Shown here piece after piece: positions 52,377 to 61,052 of a DNA stretch of 64,000 bases; within the stretch, counting starts at the first letter, position 1, and each line of letters begins with the position of its first letter. Under the pieces are notes generated by a model. That model was not told the DNA's origin, made no database searches, and was given only the letters and a program-made list of their open reading frames with translations. A program made the position numbers and the translations under genes. Source of the DNA: Natrarchaeobius chitinivorans (GTDB lineage Archaea; Halobacteriota; Halobacteria; Halobacteriales; Natrialbaceae); the NCBI RefSeq assembly GCF_003841505.1, contig NZ_REGA01000002.1:310001-374000 (forward strand), in the 5' to 3' direction.

Positions 52377-54221
52377 ATGGCTACCCACGGTACGGGTGGG
52401 ATAGAGCGGACTCTCCGACGCGCGCTCGTCCCCCTGTTCGCCCTCTCTGGAGCCGTCGTGGTCACGGCGTTTTTCTTTCCGGCGATCGTCGGGGACGTCG
52501 TCTCGGGACGCGTCTGGCTGTTCCTGTCTCTCGTCTTCTTCGGCTCGGGGTTGAGCTACGTCTCCCTGTTGCCCCTCGAGGCCGAAGAGGGGGAAAAAAC
52601 TGACGAACCGGACGATCCACGCCGCGTCCTGACCGTCCGTCGAATTTCCCGTCTCGATACGGCACGGGAGTTTTTCGCCGGACAGGATCCGATCGTCTTC
52701 GGCACGTCGGTGGGCGGGCTTACGGCCTTTTTCGGACTGTATCTGCTTGCACCGGCGACGATGGCCACCTCGATCAGCGTCGTTCGGAACGTCCTCTTGC
52801 GGGAGTTTGGGTGGCTGTTTGCGGCTCCGATCCTCGTCTCCGTGGTGTTCTGTCTGTACCTGCTCGTCGGCCCCTGGGGCGACATCAAACTCGGCGGTCC
52901 GGACGCGACCCCGGGGTACACGTATCCAGTGTACTTCACGATGTTTTTCACCGCGGGAATCGCCGCTGGAATCGTCTTCTGGGGGCCTGCGGAAGCCCTC
53001 TTTCACTATCGGGAGCCGCCGCCGTCCATGGCGGCCGAACCCCGATCGGACGCGGCCGTCGTTGGCGCACTGACCTACGCCCTGTTCCACTGGGGGTTCT
53101 CGGCCTGGAGCGCATACGTCGTCGTCGGCGTGCCGATCGCGTACTTCGTCTACCAGCACGGAGCCCCCCTCCGCGTTTCGACGGCGCTGGCGCCGTTTCT
53201 CGGCCTCGAGGGACTCGATTCCGTCTGGGCTCGATTCGTCGACTTGCTCGCGGTACTCGCGACGATCGGTGGAATCGCGACCTCGATCGCGCTCGTGAGT
53301 CAACAGTTTCTCGCGGGGATCGATCATCAGTGGGCCGTAACGTACGGGACCGGCGGATCCGTCCTGTTCGTGACGGGTCTGACGGCAATTTTCGTCATTT
53401 CGGCTCGAACTGGAGTCCACCGCGGCATCCGACGTCTCTCGGCGATCACGATACTCCTCTTCGCGCTCGTTTCGGTCGTCCTGTTCGTTCTCGGTCCACG
53501 GTGGTTCGTTCTCGAGCAGGGTGCCGCCGCGGTCGGGCGCTACGCCGTCACGTTCGTGCCGATGAGCGTCGAGTTCGGCACCGAGTGGGCCGCCGGCTGG
53601 ACCGTCTGGAACTGGTCGTGGTGGTTCTCGTGGGCCCCCTTCGCCGGATTATTTCTCGCCGCACTCTCGAAGGGAAGACGTATCAGGACGGTCGTCCTCA
53701 CCGGATTCGTCGCGACCTCGATGGCCACGATGACGTGGTTTCTCCTCCTGGGGGGAACCGCAATTCAGTTCCAGCGGTCCGGTCGCGCCGACATCCTCGG
53801 TGCCGTCGAAGCGTTCGGCGGTTCGGAGGCGGTCGCCGGCTTTCCGCTGTTCCAGGCGCTGGCGCTCGGCCAGTTGCTTACGTTTCTCTTTCTCGCGCTC
53901 ATCATTTGCTTTATCGCGACGTCGGCAGACACCTCGACGCTCGTCGTCGCGATCCTCGCGGCCAGACACGAGGTCGCCCCGACGACCGGTGCGGTCGTCT
54001 TCTGGGGTCTCTTTCAGGGCGTCGTCGCCGTCTCCGTGCTGGTCACGGGGAGCGCACAGACACTCCAGACCGCGGCGGTGTTGACAGGCGCTCCGATCGC
54101 GCTCGTGTCGGTCGTCGCAGTGGTCGGTCTAACGCGATTTTGCCTCGAGCACGAGCGCGGACACGCATCGGCGTTCGGACGACTTCGGTCAGTCGTCCTC
54201 GAGCGTGAAACCGACGACTGA
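52377..54221 (+). CDS. BCCT-family transporter 2, divergent
   Basis: 614 residues from ATG 52377 (in-frame ATG at 52320 has no better support). Twelve helices. Core signs: GPWGDIKLGG, FTAGIAAGIVFWGPAEALFHY (Gly-rich TM3, Glu-Ala in place of Glu-Pro), FHWGFSAWSAYVVVG, WNWSWWFSWAPFAGLFLAALSKGRRIRT (Trp box), and ATSADTSTLVVAIL. The TM1-TM2 link is unusually long and acidic (EAEEGEKTDEPDD). The departures from transporter 1 suggest a different substrate or coupling ion. Confidence 0.88.
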   Translation: MATHGTGGIERTLRRALVPLFALSGAVVVTAFFFPAIVGDVVSGRVWLFLSLVFFGSGLSYVSLLPLEAEEGEKTDEPDDPRRVLTVRRISRLDTAREFFAGQDPIVFGTSVGGLTAFFGLYLLAPATMATSISVVRNVLLREFGWLFAAPILVSVVFCLYLLVGPWGDIKLGGPDATPGYTYPVYFTMFFTAGIAAGIVFWGPAEALFHYREPPPSMAAEPRSDAAVVGALTYALFHWGFSAWSAYVVVGVPIAYFVYQHGAPLRVSTALAPFLGLEGLDSVWARFVDLLAVLATIGGIATSIALVSQQFLAGIDHQWAVTYGTGGSVLFVTGLTAIFVISARTGVHRGIRRLSAITILLFALVSVVLFVLGPRWFVLEQGAAAVGRYAVTFVPMSVEFGTEWAAGWTVWNWSWWFSWAPFAGLFLAALSKGRRIRTVVLTGFVATSMATMTWFLLLGGTAIQFQRSGRADILGAVEAFGGSEAVAGFPLFQALALGQLLTFLFLALIICFIATSADTSTLVVAILAARHEVAPTTGAVVFWGLFQGVVAVSVLVTGSAQTLQTAAVLTGAPIALVSVVAVVGLTRFCLEHERGHASAFGRLRSVVLERETDD

Positions 54222-54346
54222 ACGGTTCGAGCAGCCGCCTAACAACAGATGAACAGTTCCAAACGGGCCGTTCGGATCCGTTCTATCGACGACTATAGAT
54301 CGAGCGAGAGAAACGCTCTTCTACCCGTGTCATGTTAGTAAGTACC

Positions 54347-54742
54347 ATGGGAGATATCGGTGGCTGGTGGGTCGCGAGTCACGACGCGAACCCTGGCGAG
54401 GAGACGATCGCCACGTATCACGTCAACTACCTCCGACCCGATCGGCGACCCCTCGGCGGCAAACTGTACCTCACCGACCAGCGACTCCTGTTCAGCCCGC
54501 ATCTGATCGACTCCCTCCTCGGCGGGGAAACGGTCGCAATCGACGTCCGAGATATCGACGACGCAGCGCGAGCATCCGGCGGCGAGAACGGTGGGCCGCC
54601 GACGGATTCTCTCCGCCTCGAACTGGCGAGTGGGGAATCCGAGTCGTTCGTCGTCGACGAACTCGAGGACGCGATCGGGCAGATCCGGTCCGCGCTCCCG
54701 TCGTCGGGGGCCTCCCGGAGCGATTCACCGAGACGGTCGTAG
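54347..54742 (+). CDS. GRAM/PH-like domain protein
   Basis: 131 residues from ATG 54347. GGKLYLTDQRLLFSPHLIDSLLGGE and VAIDVRDIDDAARA match the beta-strand pattern of GRAM/bacterial-PH domains, followed by a C-terminal helix ELEDAIGQIRSAL. Small single-domain proteins like this may bind lipids or peptides. No specific role visible. Confidence 0.65.
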   Translation: MGDIGGWWVASHDANPGEETIATYHVNYLRPDRRPLGGKLYLTDQRLLFSPHLIDSLLGGETVAIDVRDIDDAARASGGENGGPPTDSLRLELASGESESFVVDELEDAIGQIRSALPSSGASRSDSPRRS

Positions 54743-54798
54743 CATCGCGGAGTCCACGCCGAGATCGTGTTTCGGCTGGAGACATCCGGGAGAAAACA

Positions 54799-56079
54799 CT
54801 ATCCGTCGGCCCCGTAATTCCCCACCGGCGACTCCGCAGGCGCACGGTTCACCACGTCGACGTCGTAGCCGTGATCGGTGATCGACTCGACGATGTTGCG
54901 GGCGTGTTCAGCACCGCTCGTCTCGACCTGAAAGATGAGATAGGCCTCGCCGACGTCTAAGTCCTCGAGGGCACGGTCGTGTCGAACGGTCTGAATGTTC
55001 GCATCGTGGTCCGCGATGACTCCCGAGAGTTCCGCCATCTTCCCGGGTCGATCGTCGATGTGAACGCGGAGTCGCAGGATCTGCCGGCGGTGAGTCAGGG
55101 CGTGGATCAGTATCGCCCGGAGCATCGTCATGTCCAGGTTGCCCCCACAGAGCAACGGCATCACGCGTTCCCCCTCGACGTCGAGTTCGTCGCCTTGGAT
55201 CGCCGCGACTGCGGCCGCGCCGGCCCCTTCGACCAGTTGCTTCGACCGCTCGAGCAAGACGAGGACGGCGTCGGCGATTTCCCCGTTCGTGACGGTTACG
55301 ATTTCGTCGACGTGGCGTTCGATGATCGACAGCGTCAGCTCCGAGACGCCGCCGGTCGCGATTCCGTCGGCGATCGTATCGACCGACTCGAGAGTCTGTG
55401 GAACGCCCTTGTCGAGGCTGTCCAGAACCGTCACGGCCCCGGCCGCCTGAACGCCAACGACCCGCGTGTCGGGGCTTCGTTCGGCGAAGGCGGTCGCAAT
55501 TCCACTTATTAGACCACCGCCACCGATCGGAACGACGACCGTCTCCGCGGCCGGGTAGTCCTCGACCATCTCGAGTCCGAGCGTCCCCTGCCCGGCGACG
55601 ATCGCCGGATCGTCGAAGGCGTGGACGAACTCCGCCTCTCCCTCATCGGCGAGCGTTCGTGCGTGGGTCGTCGCTTCCTGAAAGTCCTGCCCGACGAGCT
55701 CGACCGACGCGCCGTAGCCGCGGGTCGCGTCGATTTTTGTCTGGGGAGCGGTCTTCGGCATCACGACCGTCGATTCGATCCCGAGTTTCGTCGCAGCCAG
55801 TGCGACGCCCTGTGCGTGGTTGCCGGCGCTGGCTGCGACGACCCGTTCGGTACCTCGTTCCTCGAGACAGCGTCTGATCTTGTTGTACGCGCCCCGCGTC
55901 TTGAACGAGCCAGTCCACTGGAGATGCTCGAGTTTGAGGACGACCTCTGCGGCACCGGTCATCGACTCGAGGGAGGTGCTTCGTTCGGTCGGCGTTCGTT
56001 TGACGACCGACGGGTCGTCAAGTCGCTCCCGTGCAGCCTCGATATCGGCGAACGAAACGGATTCGTCTCCGTCGCTCAT
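54799..56079 (-). CDS. ilvA: Threonine/serine dehydratase with ACT domain
   Basis: 426 residues from ATG 56079, preceded on the minus strand by a strong GGAGGTGA ribosome site; a longer open frame upstream lacks family likeness. PLP enzyme, fold type II: WTGSFKTRGAYNKI with the Schiff-base Lys, AASAGNHAQGVALAA, PIGGGGLISGIATAF phosphate loop, and LCGGNLDM. The C-terminal ACT domain (LRLRVHIDDRPGKMAELSGVI) may bind an amino-acid effector. It deaminates threonine to 2-oxobutyrate and usually also serine to pyruvate, which would fit with serine formed from glycine plus methylene-THF in this neighbourhood. Confidence 0.93.
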   Translation of the reverse strand: MSDGDESVSFADIEAARERLDDPSVVKRTPTERSTSLESMTGAAEVVLKLEHLQWTGSFKTRGAYNKIRRCLEERGTERVVAASAGNHAQGVALAATKLGIESTVVMPKTAPQTKIDATRGYGASVELVGQDFQEATTHARTLADEGEAEFVHAFDDPAIVAGQGTLGLEMVEDYPAAETVVVPIGGGGLISGIATAFAERSPDTRVVGVQAAGAVTVLDSLDKGVPQTLESVDTIADGIATGGVSELTLSIIERHVDEIVTVTNGEIADAVLVLLERSKQLVEGAGAAAVAAIQGDELDVEGERVMPLLCGGNLDMTMLRAILIHALTHRRQILRLRVHIDDRPGKMAELSGVIADHDANIQTVRHDRALEDLDVGEAYLIFQVETSGAEHARNIVESITDHGYDVDVVNRAPAESPVGNYGADG

Positions 56080-56593
56080 CGCCGGGTCACCTCCCGTCGT
56101 TGGTCCGAGCGAGTTCTCGAAGCACAACGTATCGCCCTCCAGACGCGAATTGTGAGGGGGCGATACCGGAGGAGTCGGTTGCTGCGCTCGTTCCGGTTCT
56201 GGTTCGATCTCTCGTCTCGGTCGATTTGGTTGCTCGCTCGAAACTGTCCCGTTCTGGCGGTACTGCGCTCTGAGTCGTGGATCATCGTTCGTTACTTCCT
56301 CGCCCACTGTCGGGTGTGGGCGTCTCTCCAGCCCTCACCGAACCAGGTCACCGTGCATCGGTATCAATACACAGGATGATCGGACGGTTCACAGGGTCAT
56401 CGAACGATCGAAGAGGATCTCGCGGGACCACTTCGTCGATACGATTCCACAAAATGTACGAATTATATCACTTGTTGGAACAGCATCTGGAAGACGGTGA
56501 TCGAATTCGATCGCACGTATTCTGGGCTTTATCGGCCACCAAATCCGGGTTTATCGATATCCGCTCCGCAGGAAGACCCTTGCCACTCCCACA

Positions 56594-56599
56594 TTTATG
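56594..56599 (+). promoter_or_regulatory. TATA box of the DmdA-like gene; 545-bp divergent interval
   Basis: TTTATG within ACATTTATGT, 26-31 bp before ATG 56625, which implies leaderless transcription from that ATG and supports it over earlier in-frame starts. The rest of 56080-56624 between this gene and ilvA holds no gene I can support. Confidence 0.6.
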
Positions 56600-56624
56600 T
56601 GCTGTGTCGTACATGTGTATCGTA

Positions 56625-58001
56625 ATGTCCGACAGCCAACCGCCGCGGACGGAGAGTCAGGACCACCCGAACTACCCGAGCGTCGATCAGTCCGATCGGA
56701 CGGTCCCGAGAAACCTTCGCCAGTCAGGCGATCCGGGTATCGAGATGCTCGTCTCCACGCGCGTCCGGAAATCACCGTTTTTCCACAAATCGTTCGTCGA
56801 GAACGGTGCCTGGCGCGCCACGGTTTACAACCGGATCTATCACCCTCGAGGGCTCGTCGAACCCGAAGAGGGCGGTATGATGGAGGAGTACGACGCGCTC
56901 GTCAACCGGGTCACCCTGTGGGACGTCGCGGTCGAACGCCAGATCCGCGTCGAAGGCCCTGACGCGGAGGCGCTTACCGATTACGTCATCACCCGGGACG
57001 CCACGGAGATCGAACCGATGCACGGCAAGTACGTCATCCTGTGTAACGAAGACGGCGGGATCCTCAACGATCCCGTCCTGTTGCGTCCCGGCGAGGACGA
57101 GTTCTGGTTTTCCATCTCGGATTCGACGCTGATGCAGTGGCTACAGGGCGTCAACGTCGGAAAAGGATTCGACGTCGAGATCGACGAAATCGATGTCGCG
57201 CCGATGCAGATCCAGGGGCCGCGGTCGGTCGACGTGATGGTCGACGTAGTCGGCGAAGAGGTCGAAGGGATTCCCTACTACGGCCTGATGGAAGCCGAGA
57301 TCGACGGCTGTCCGGTACTGGTCAGCCAGACTGGCTTCTCCGGCGAGAAGGGGTTCGAAATCTACGTTCACGACGCGACGAAACACGCCGAAGCCGTCTG
57401 GGACCCCGTCCTCGAGGCCGTCAGAGACCACGGTGGCATGCAGGTCGCACCGGCCCACCACCGCCGCATCGCCGCGGGAATCCTCTCGTGGGGACAGGAT
57501 ATGGACCACGAGACGTCGCCGTTTCAGGTCAACCTGGGCTATCAGGTCCCCGAGGACAAAGACGCCGACTACGTCGGCAAGGAAGAACTCGAGCGCCAGC
57601 GGGACCTGATCGCGGACGGCGAGTACCCGTTCGTCCACAAGATGGTCGGACTCAAACTCGCCGGCGAGCCGATCCGGGACTACGCGCCGGACTTCTGGCT
57701 CATCTCGGACCCGGAGACGGGAGAGGAGTGTGGATACGTCACCTCGCCGTGGTACAACCCCGAACTCGAGACGAATCTCGCACTCGGGTTCGTCCCCGCG
57801 GCGAAACTCGACGGCGACGTCTCCGAGGTGTACGACGGCGAAATCGAGACGGAGTTCCAGGTTCACCTCCCCGACGAGTACGCCGAGGAACCCGGAGAGC
57901 CGGTGTACGCCAAAGTCTCCGAAGTTCCGTTCAAACCGTCGGTCAACCCGAGCGCCCGCGAGCAGGCGAAACTGAACGCACGGGAGAAATCGACCGAATG
58001 A
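56625..58001 (+). CDS. GcvT-family THF-dependent demethylase, DmdA-like
   Basis: 458 residues. Not a normal glycine-cleavage T protein: it begins with the STRVRKSPFFHKSF block and then ATVYNRIYHP, LWDVAVERQIRVEG and NEDGGILNDPV, a layout like the DMSP demethylase DmdA (which has R-R-T-P-F, TVYNHM, LWDVSVERQV, NGGIVNDPV). Later segments QIQGPRSVDVM, GFSGEKGFEIYV and FVGKEEL-like YVGKEEL are shared by all GcvT folate proteins. It should transfer a methyl group from a methylated donor to THF, giving methyl-THF. The MetF-like gene 191 bp downstream could oxidise that product. Donor (DMSP, betaine, dimethylglycine or other) is unknown. Confidence 0.82.
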   Translation: MSDSQPPRTESQDHPNYPSVDQSDRTVPRNLRQSGDPGIEMLVSTRVRKSPFFHKSFVENGAWRATVYNRIYHPRGLVEPEEGGMMEEYDALVNRVTLWDVAVERQIRVEGPDAEALTDYVITRDATEIEPMHGKYVILCNEDGGILNDPVLLRPGEDEFWFSISDSTLMQWLQGVNVGKGFDVEIDEIDVAPMQIQGPRSVDVMVDVVGEEVEGIPYYGLMEAEIDGCPVLVSQTGFSGEKGFEIYVHDATKHAEAVWDPVLEAVRDHGGMQVAPAHHRRIAAGILSWGQDMDHETSPFQVNLGYQVPEDKDADYVGKEELERQRDLIADGEYPFVHKMVGLKLAGEPIRDYAPDFWLISDPETGEECGYVTSPWYNPELETNLALGFVPAAKLDGDVSEVYDGEIETEFQVHLPDEYAEEPGEPVYAKVSEVPFKPSVNPSAREQAKLNAREKSTE

Positions 58002-58192
58002 GCGACACGCACGGTGGTGCCGACCGTACGAGTGGTCCACGATGTCGTCCGGGCGATCCACGAGGTCGACCAATCGATACCGCCGGAAACACCGACTCGA
58101 CGGCCGACCGATCGTCCACAGCCGTCGCTGACGGGGACGGTCACCGACCCGCACGAAACAAGTCGACAGACACCCTGGTTCGAATCGAGTAG
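57998..58192 (+). CDS. Candidate small ORF (64 aa) wedged between the DmdA-like and MetF-like genes
   Basis: Its ATG overlaps the TGA of the preceding gene (ATGA) and its TAG touches the ATG of the next gene, so it fills the gap exactly. The product (MSDTHGGADRTSGPRC...) is hydrophilic, rich in Asp, Arg, Ser and Thr, with no fold or motif. It may be a real coupled peptide, a spacer kept open to couple translation, or chance. Codon use is not decisive. Confidence 0.4.
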   Translation: MSDTHGGADRTSGPRCRPGDPRGRPIDTAGNTDSTADRSSTAVADGDGHRPARNKSTDTLVRIE

Positions 58193-59059
58193 ATGGCATC
58201 GGAAATAGAACGCATCGACACGGGTGAGGGCATCAGGACGTTACTCGAGGAGCCGCGGTTCGAACTGATGCCGTTCGAGAGCATGGACGAACAGCTAGAA
58301 CACCTGCCTGAGGGGGCCGAAGTCGCCATCACGACCTCACCGACGCTCGGCCTGGAAGCGACGATCGACTGGACCGAACGGGCGTCTGAGCGCGGCTACG
58401 AGATCGTCCCCCACGTCGCCGCGCGGTACGTTCGAGACCGGGAACACCTCGAGGAACTCACGGGGCGACTCACTGATGCGGGCGTCACCGACGTCTTCGT
58501 CCCCGGCGGCGATCGCGAAGAACCGGTCGGCGAGTTTTCGTCCGCCTACGAACTGCTGTCTGCACTCGACGAACTCGACTCCGGGTTCGATGACGTCGGG
58601 ATTACCGGGTATCCCGAGGGACACGCGTTTCTCGACGATGAGGTCCTCGCCGAGTCGATGGCAGAAAAAGAGCCCTACGCCACCTACATCGTGACCCAGC
58701 TGTGTTACGACGCCGAGACGATCCTCGAGTGGATCGAGGACGTCCGGGACCGTGGCGTCGACCTCCCGGTCGAGATCGGCATTCCGGGCGTCATGAAGTA
58801 CCAGCGGTTGCTCGGTATCTCGAAGAAAGTCGGCGTTGGTGATTCGGTTCGATTCCTGCAAAAGACGACCGGGGTACTCGATTTCGTTCGCCGGTTCGTC
58901 GGCGCTCGCGGAATGTACACCCCGGCCGACCTCGTCGAGGGAATCGCCCCGTACGCGACCGATCCGTACTACGACGTACGCGGCGTCCACATCTACGCGT
59001 TCAACCAGGTACTCGACCTCGAGTCGTGGCGTGCGGAGACGCTCGACCAGCATCGGTGA
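58193..59059 (+). CDS. Methylenetetrahydrofolate reductase-like protein (MetF family)
   Basis: 288 residues, TIM-barrel flavoprotein family. Segments AITTSPTLGLEATIDWTERASERGYEIVPHVAARYVRD (substrate His in PHVAAR), VFVPGGDRE (usually ALRGD), GITGYPEGH, YIVTQLCYDAETILEWI and PVEIGIPGVM are typical. It interconverts methylene-THF and methyl-THF with FAD. Same strand as, and close to, the DmdA-like demethylase, so here it probably runs in the oxidative direction from methyl-THF. The cofactor that reoxidises FAD is unknown. Confidence 0.88.
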   Translation: MASEIERIDTGEGIRTLLEEPRFELMPFESMDEQLEHLPEGAEVAITTSPTLGLEATIDWTERASERGYEIVPHVAARYVRDREHLEELTGRLTDAGVTDVFVPGGDREEPVGEFSSAYELLSALDELDSGFDDVGITGYPEGHAFLDDEVLAESMAEKEPYATYIVTQLCYDAETILEWIEDVRDRGVDLPVEIGIPGVMKYQRLLGISKKVGVGDSVRFLQKTTGVLDFVRRFVGARGMYTPADLVEGIAPYATDPYYDVRGVHIYAFNQVLDLESWRAETLDQHR

Positions 59060-59138
59060 CGTCGATTCGGCCGGACTGGTGTTCCGGACACCAGCGGACC
59101 GGTCGCGGTCTTACCGGTCTATCGCGATTGGGGTCGTC

Positions 59139-59312
59139 TCACTGCTCGCGCCGGCGGTCGCCACGGACCTTCCCCCGCCGACCGAACAGCGTCGGTAGGC
59201 TGTTCAGAAGTCGACCGGTAATGCCCGAGTTCGTCGGCGTTCCGGGGAGGTAGAAATCGGGAGCAGAGGATTCGTTCGACGCGGATCGTTCGGCAGCGTT
59301 TCGATGGCTCAT
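59139..59312 (-). CDS. Candidate small basic protein (57 aa)
   Basis: ATG 59312 to TGA 59139 on the minus strand. Starts MSHRNAAERSASNESS and has PDFYLPGTPTNSGITGRLL before a basic tail (FGRRGKVRGDRRREQ). TTATGG about 27 bp upstream could be a leaderless-type TATA element, and codon use leans to G/C in third positions. No family recognised. Overall uncertain. The rest of 59060-59488 is AT-rich near 59395-59475 with nothing else visible. Confidence 0.4.
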   Translation of the reverse strand: MSHRNAAERSASNESSAPDFYLPGTPTNSGITGRLLNSLPTLFGRRGKVRGDRRREQ

Positions 59313-59488
59313 ATGAGGATATTAGATTTCGAACCCATAATGCTTCCGAAGTGGGCGTGGAGTGGCCGATTAACTCAGGTAACTGCTGCTAGTGCACAGT
59401 AAAATCACACACTATCTAGAAGTTCACCTTTTCATTCATGACTGAGCAAAATCTATATATTTTAATTTATATGAGTGCCGTTGACTTG

Positions 59489-60142
59489 TTACCGATCACG
59501 TCCGTCGATCAAACATTCCTCGACGAGTCGAACGGAGCCACGCCGAAGACGGCCACTGACTGCGGTCCGAGAAACGCCGAGCACCGATGTCAGCTCCTCC
59601 AGGGTGATCTCGCGGGGCTCGTCGTAGTAGCCGTGTCTGTACGCTGCGACCAGCGCGTCGGTTTGAGACGGTGTCAATCCGAATCCGGTCCGTTCGTCGA
59701 ACTCGTCTTCCTGTTTCAGTTTGAGCACGTCGAGGCGAATCCCCTCGGATCGTGCGTACTCGCCGAGTTCGTAGAGGACGTCGTGACCCTCGAGTTGTAA
59801 CTGCAACAACCAGCCGTTCAGGTAACTCTTCGACCCGAGCGTGAGCCCGCCACGGTCGGCGATCTCGGGCGTGATGAGCTTTGCATCGTTGCTATACAAA
59901 ATTCGATAAGTTCTGGAACCTCCCATTTCTATGACTGGAGAGAAGTCCGCGACGGTATGATCCGCCTCGAGTGCCGACTCCACGTCGTCGAACGCCGTCG
60001 CCTCGATTCGGAAGAAGTACACGTCGTGGTGTGGATCGGTACCGGCCTCGGAGATGACGGTAATCTCTCCGTCCGAGAGCGATCGGATCGTATCCGTCAG
60101 TGCGAGGTCGGGATGTTCGGCGTAGACGTGCGTCGAAATCAT
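59489..60142 (-). CDS. Bat-type HTH transcription regulator (HTH_10)
   Basis: 217 residues. The N-terminal 150 residues are the alpha/beta sensor-like module found in haloarchaeal Bat-family regulators. The C-terminal HTH_10 has LTPSQTDALVAAYRHGYYDEPREITLEELTSVLGVSRTAVSGRLRRG, the signature of the bacterio-opsin activator DNA-binding domain. Paired with a paralogue 42 bp upstream on the same strand; probably a duplicated unit. Targets unknown. Confidence 0.9.
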   Translation of the reverse strand: MISTHVYAEHPDLALTDTIRSLSDGEITVISEAGTDPHHDVYFFRIEATAFDDVESALEADHTVADFSPVIEMGGSRTYRILYSNDAKLITPEIADRGGLTLGSKSYLNGWLLQLQLEGHDVLYELGEYARSEGIRLDVLKLKQEDEFDERTGFGLTPSQTDALVAAYRHGYYDEPREITLEELTSVLGVSRTAVSGRLRRGSVRLVEECLIDGRDR

Positions 60143-60184
60143 GGCGAGAGGTCTCCTGGGTGCATCGTCATTTCACCGGGGCGG

Positions 60185-60955
60185 TTATCCATACTCCTGG
60201 TCGGTTCGAATCTGAACGGAAACGGATCCGTACCGGTCTCGGTACGTCGTGGCGTTGTGCTCGTCGAGAACCGACCGATCGCCGGACCCGTCGACGACGA
60301 GCGTCGCCTCGATGAGCGATCGGAGTCCGCGTCTGATGCGTCCGTTGACCGCCGACGGGGAGAGCCCGAGCGATTCGGCCAACTCCTCTAACGACGTTTC
60401 TCGAGGCTCGCTGAAGTACCCGTGTTCGTACGCCGTCACGAGGGCAACTCGCTGTCGGTCGGTCAGCGGCTCGGGCCCGCCTCCCGTGGCGTCCGCACCG
60501 AACCGCTGGTGGAGATCGAGTACCTCGAATTCGAACCCGGCTTCGCGTGCGTGATTCCAGATGCGGTGGACGCCGTCCTCGGCGGGAACGAACCACCGTT
60601 CGCACCATCCGCGGGGGTACCGATTCGCCGCGGAACTCCGTGCGTCTAGAACGAACCCACCCTCTTCCGTAACTTCCGGCGCGAGAAGTTCCGTCTCCGG
60701 GGTGAACTCGATCCCCCACATTCGCTCATCGGCGACTGCCGGGACCTGTTTCGCCTTCTCGACGGTGTGATCGTTCTCGAGAACCGGTTCGAGTTCCTCG
60801 GTAGTGACGTCGCCGAACCTGAAGAAGTAGACGTTTCGCCCGGGAACCGTACTCGTCTCTGGAACGGTCCTGACGGTCAGCCCGGGTATCGCCCCCAGCG
60901 TATCGACGAGCGCTCCGTTCTCGTGAGCGAATCGAACCTCGATGACGATGGCCAT
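60185..60955 (-). CDS. Bat-type HTH transcription regulator (HTH_10), paralogue
   Basis: 256 residues with the same layout as its neighbour: N-terminal sensor-like module (VRFAHENGALVDTLGAIPG, VYFFRFGDVTTEELEPVL matching VYFFRIEATAFDDVESAL), then LTDRQRVALVTAYEHGYFSEPRETSLEELAESLGLSPSAVNGRIRRG. The C-terminus is about 35 residues longer (VVDGSGDRSVLDEHN...), probably disordered. Likely first gene of a two-gene transcript. Confidence 0.9.
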   Translation of the reverse strand: MAIVIEVRFAHENGALVDTLGAIPGLTVRTVPETSTVPGRNVYFFRFGDVTTEELEPVLENDHTVEKAKQVPAVADERMWGIEFTPETELLAPEVTEEGGFVLDARSSAANRYPRGWCERWFVPAEDGVHRIWNHAREAGFEFEVLDLHQRFGADATGGGPEPLTDRQRVALVTAYEHGYFSEPRETSLEELAESLGLSPSAVNGRIRRGLRSLIEATLVVDGSGDRSVLDEHNATTYRDRYGSVSVQIRTDQEYG

Positions 60956-61052
60956 AGTGGGACTTCGCTATCCTCTATGCTAACCACACACACGGACATA
61001 AGCACGGGTGGTACTGTTCACCGCTCGAGAACGTCCACAGCGAAACCGTGGG

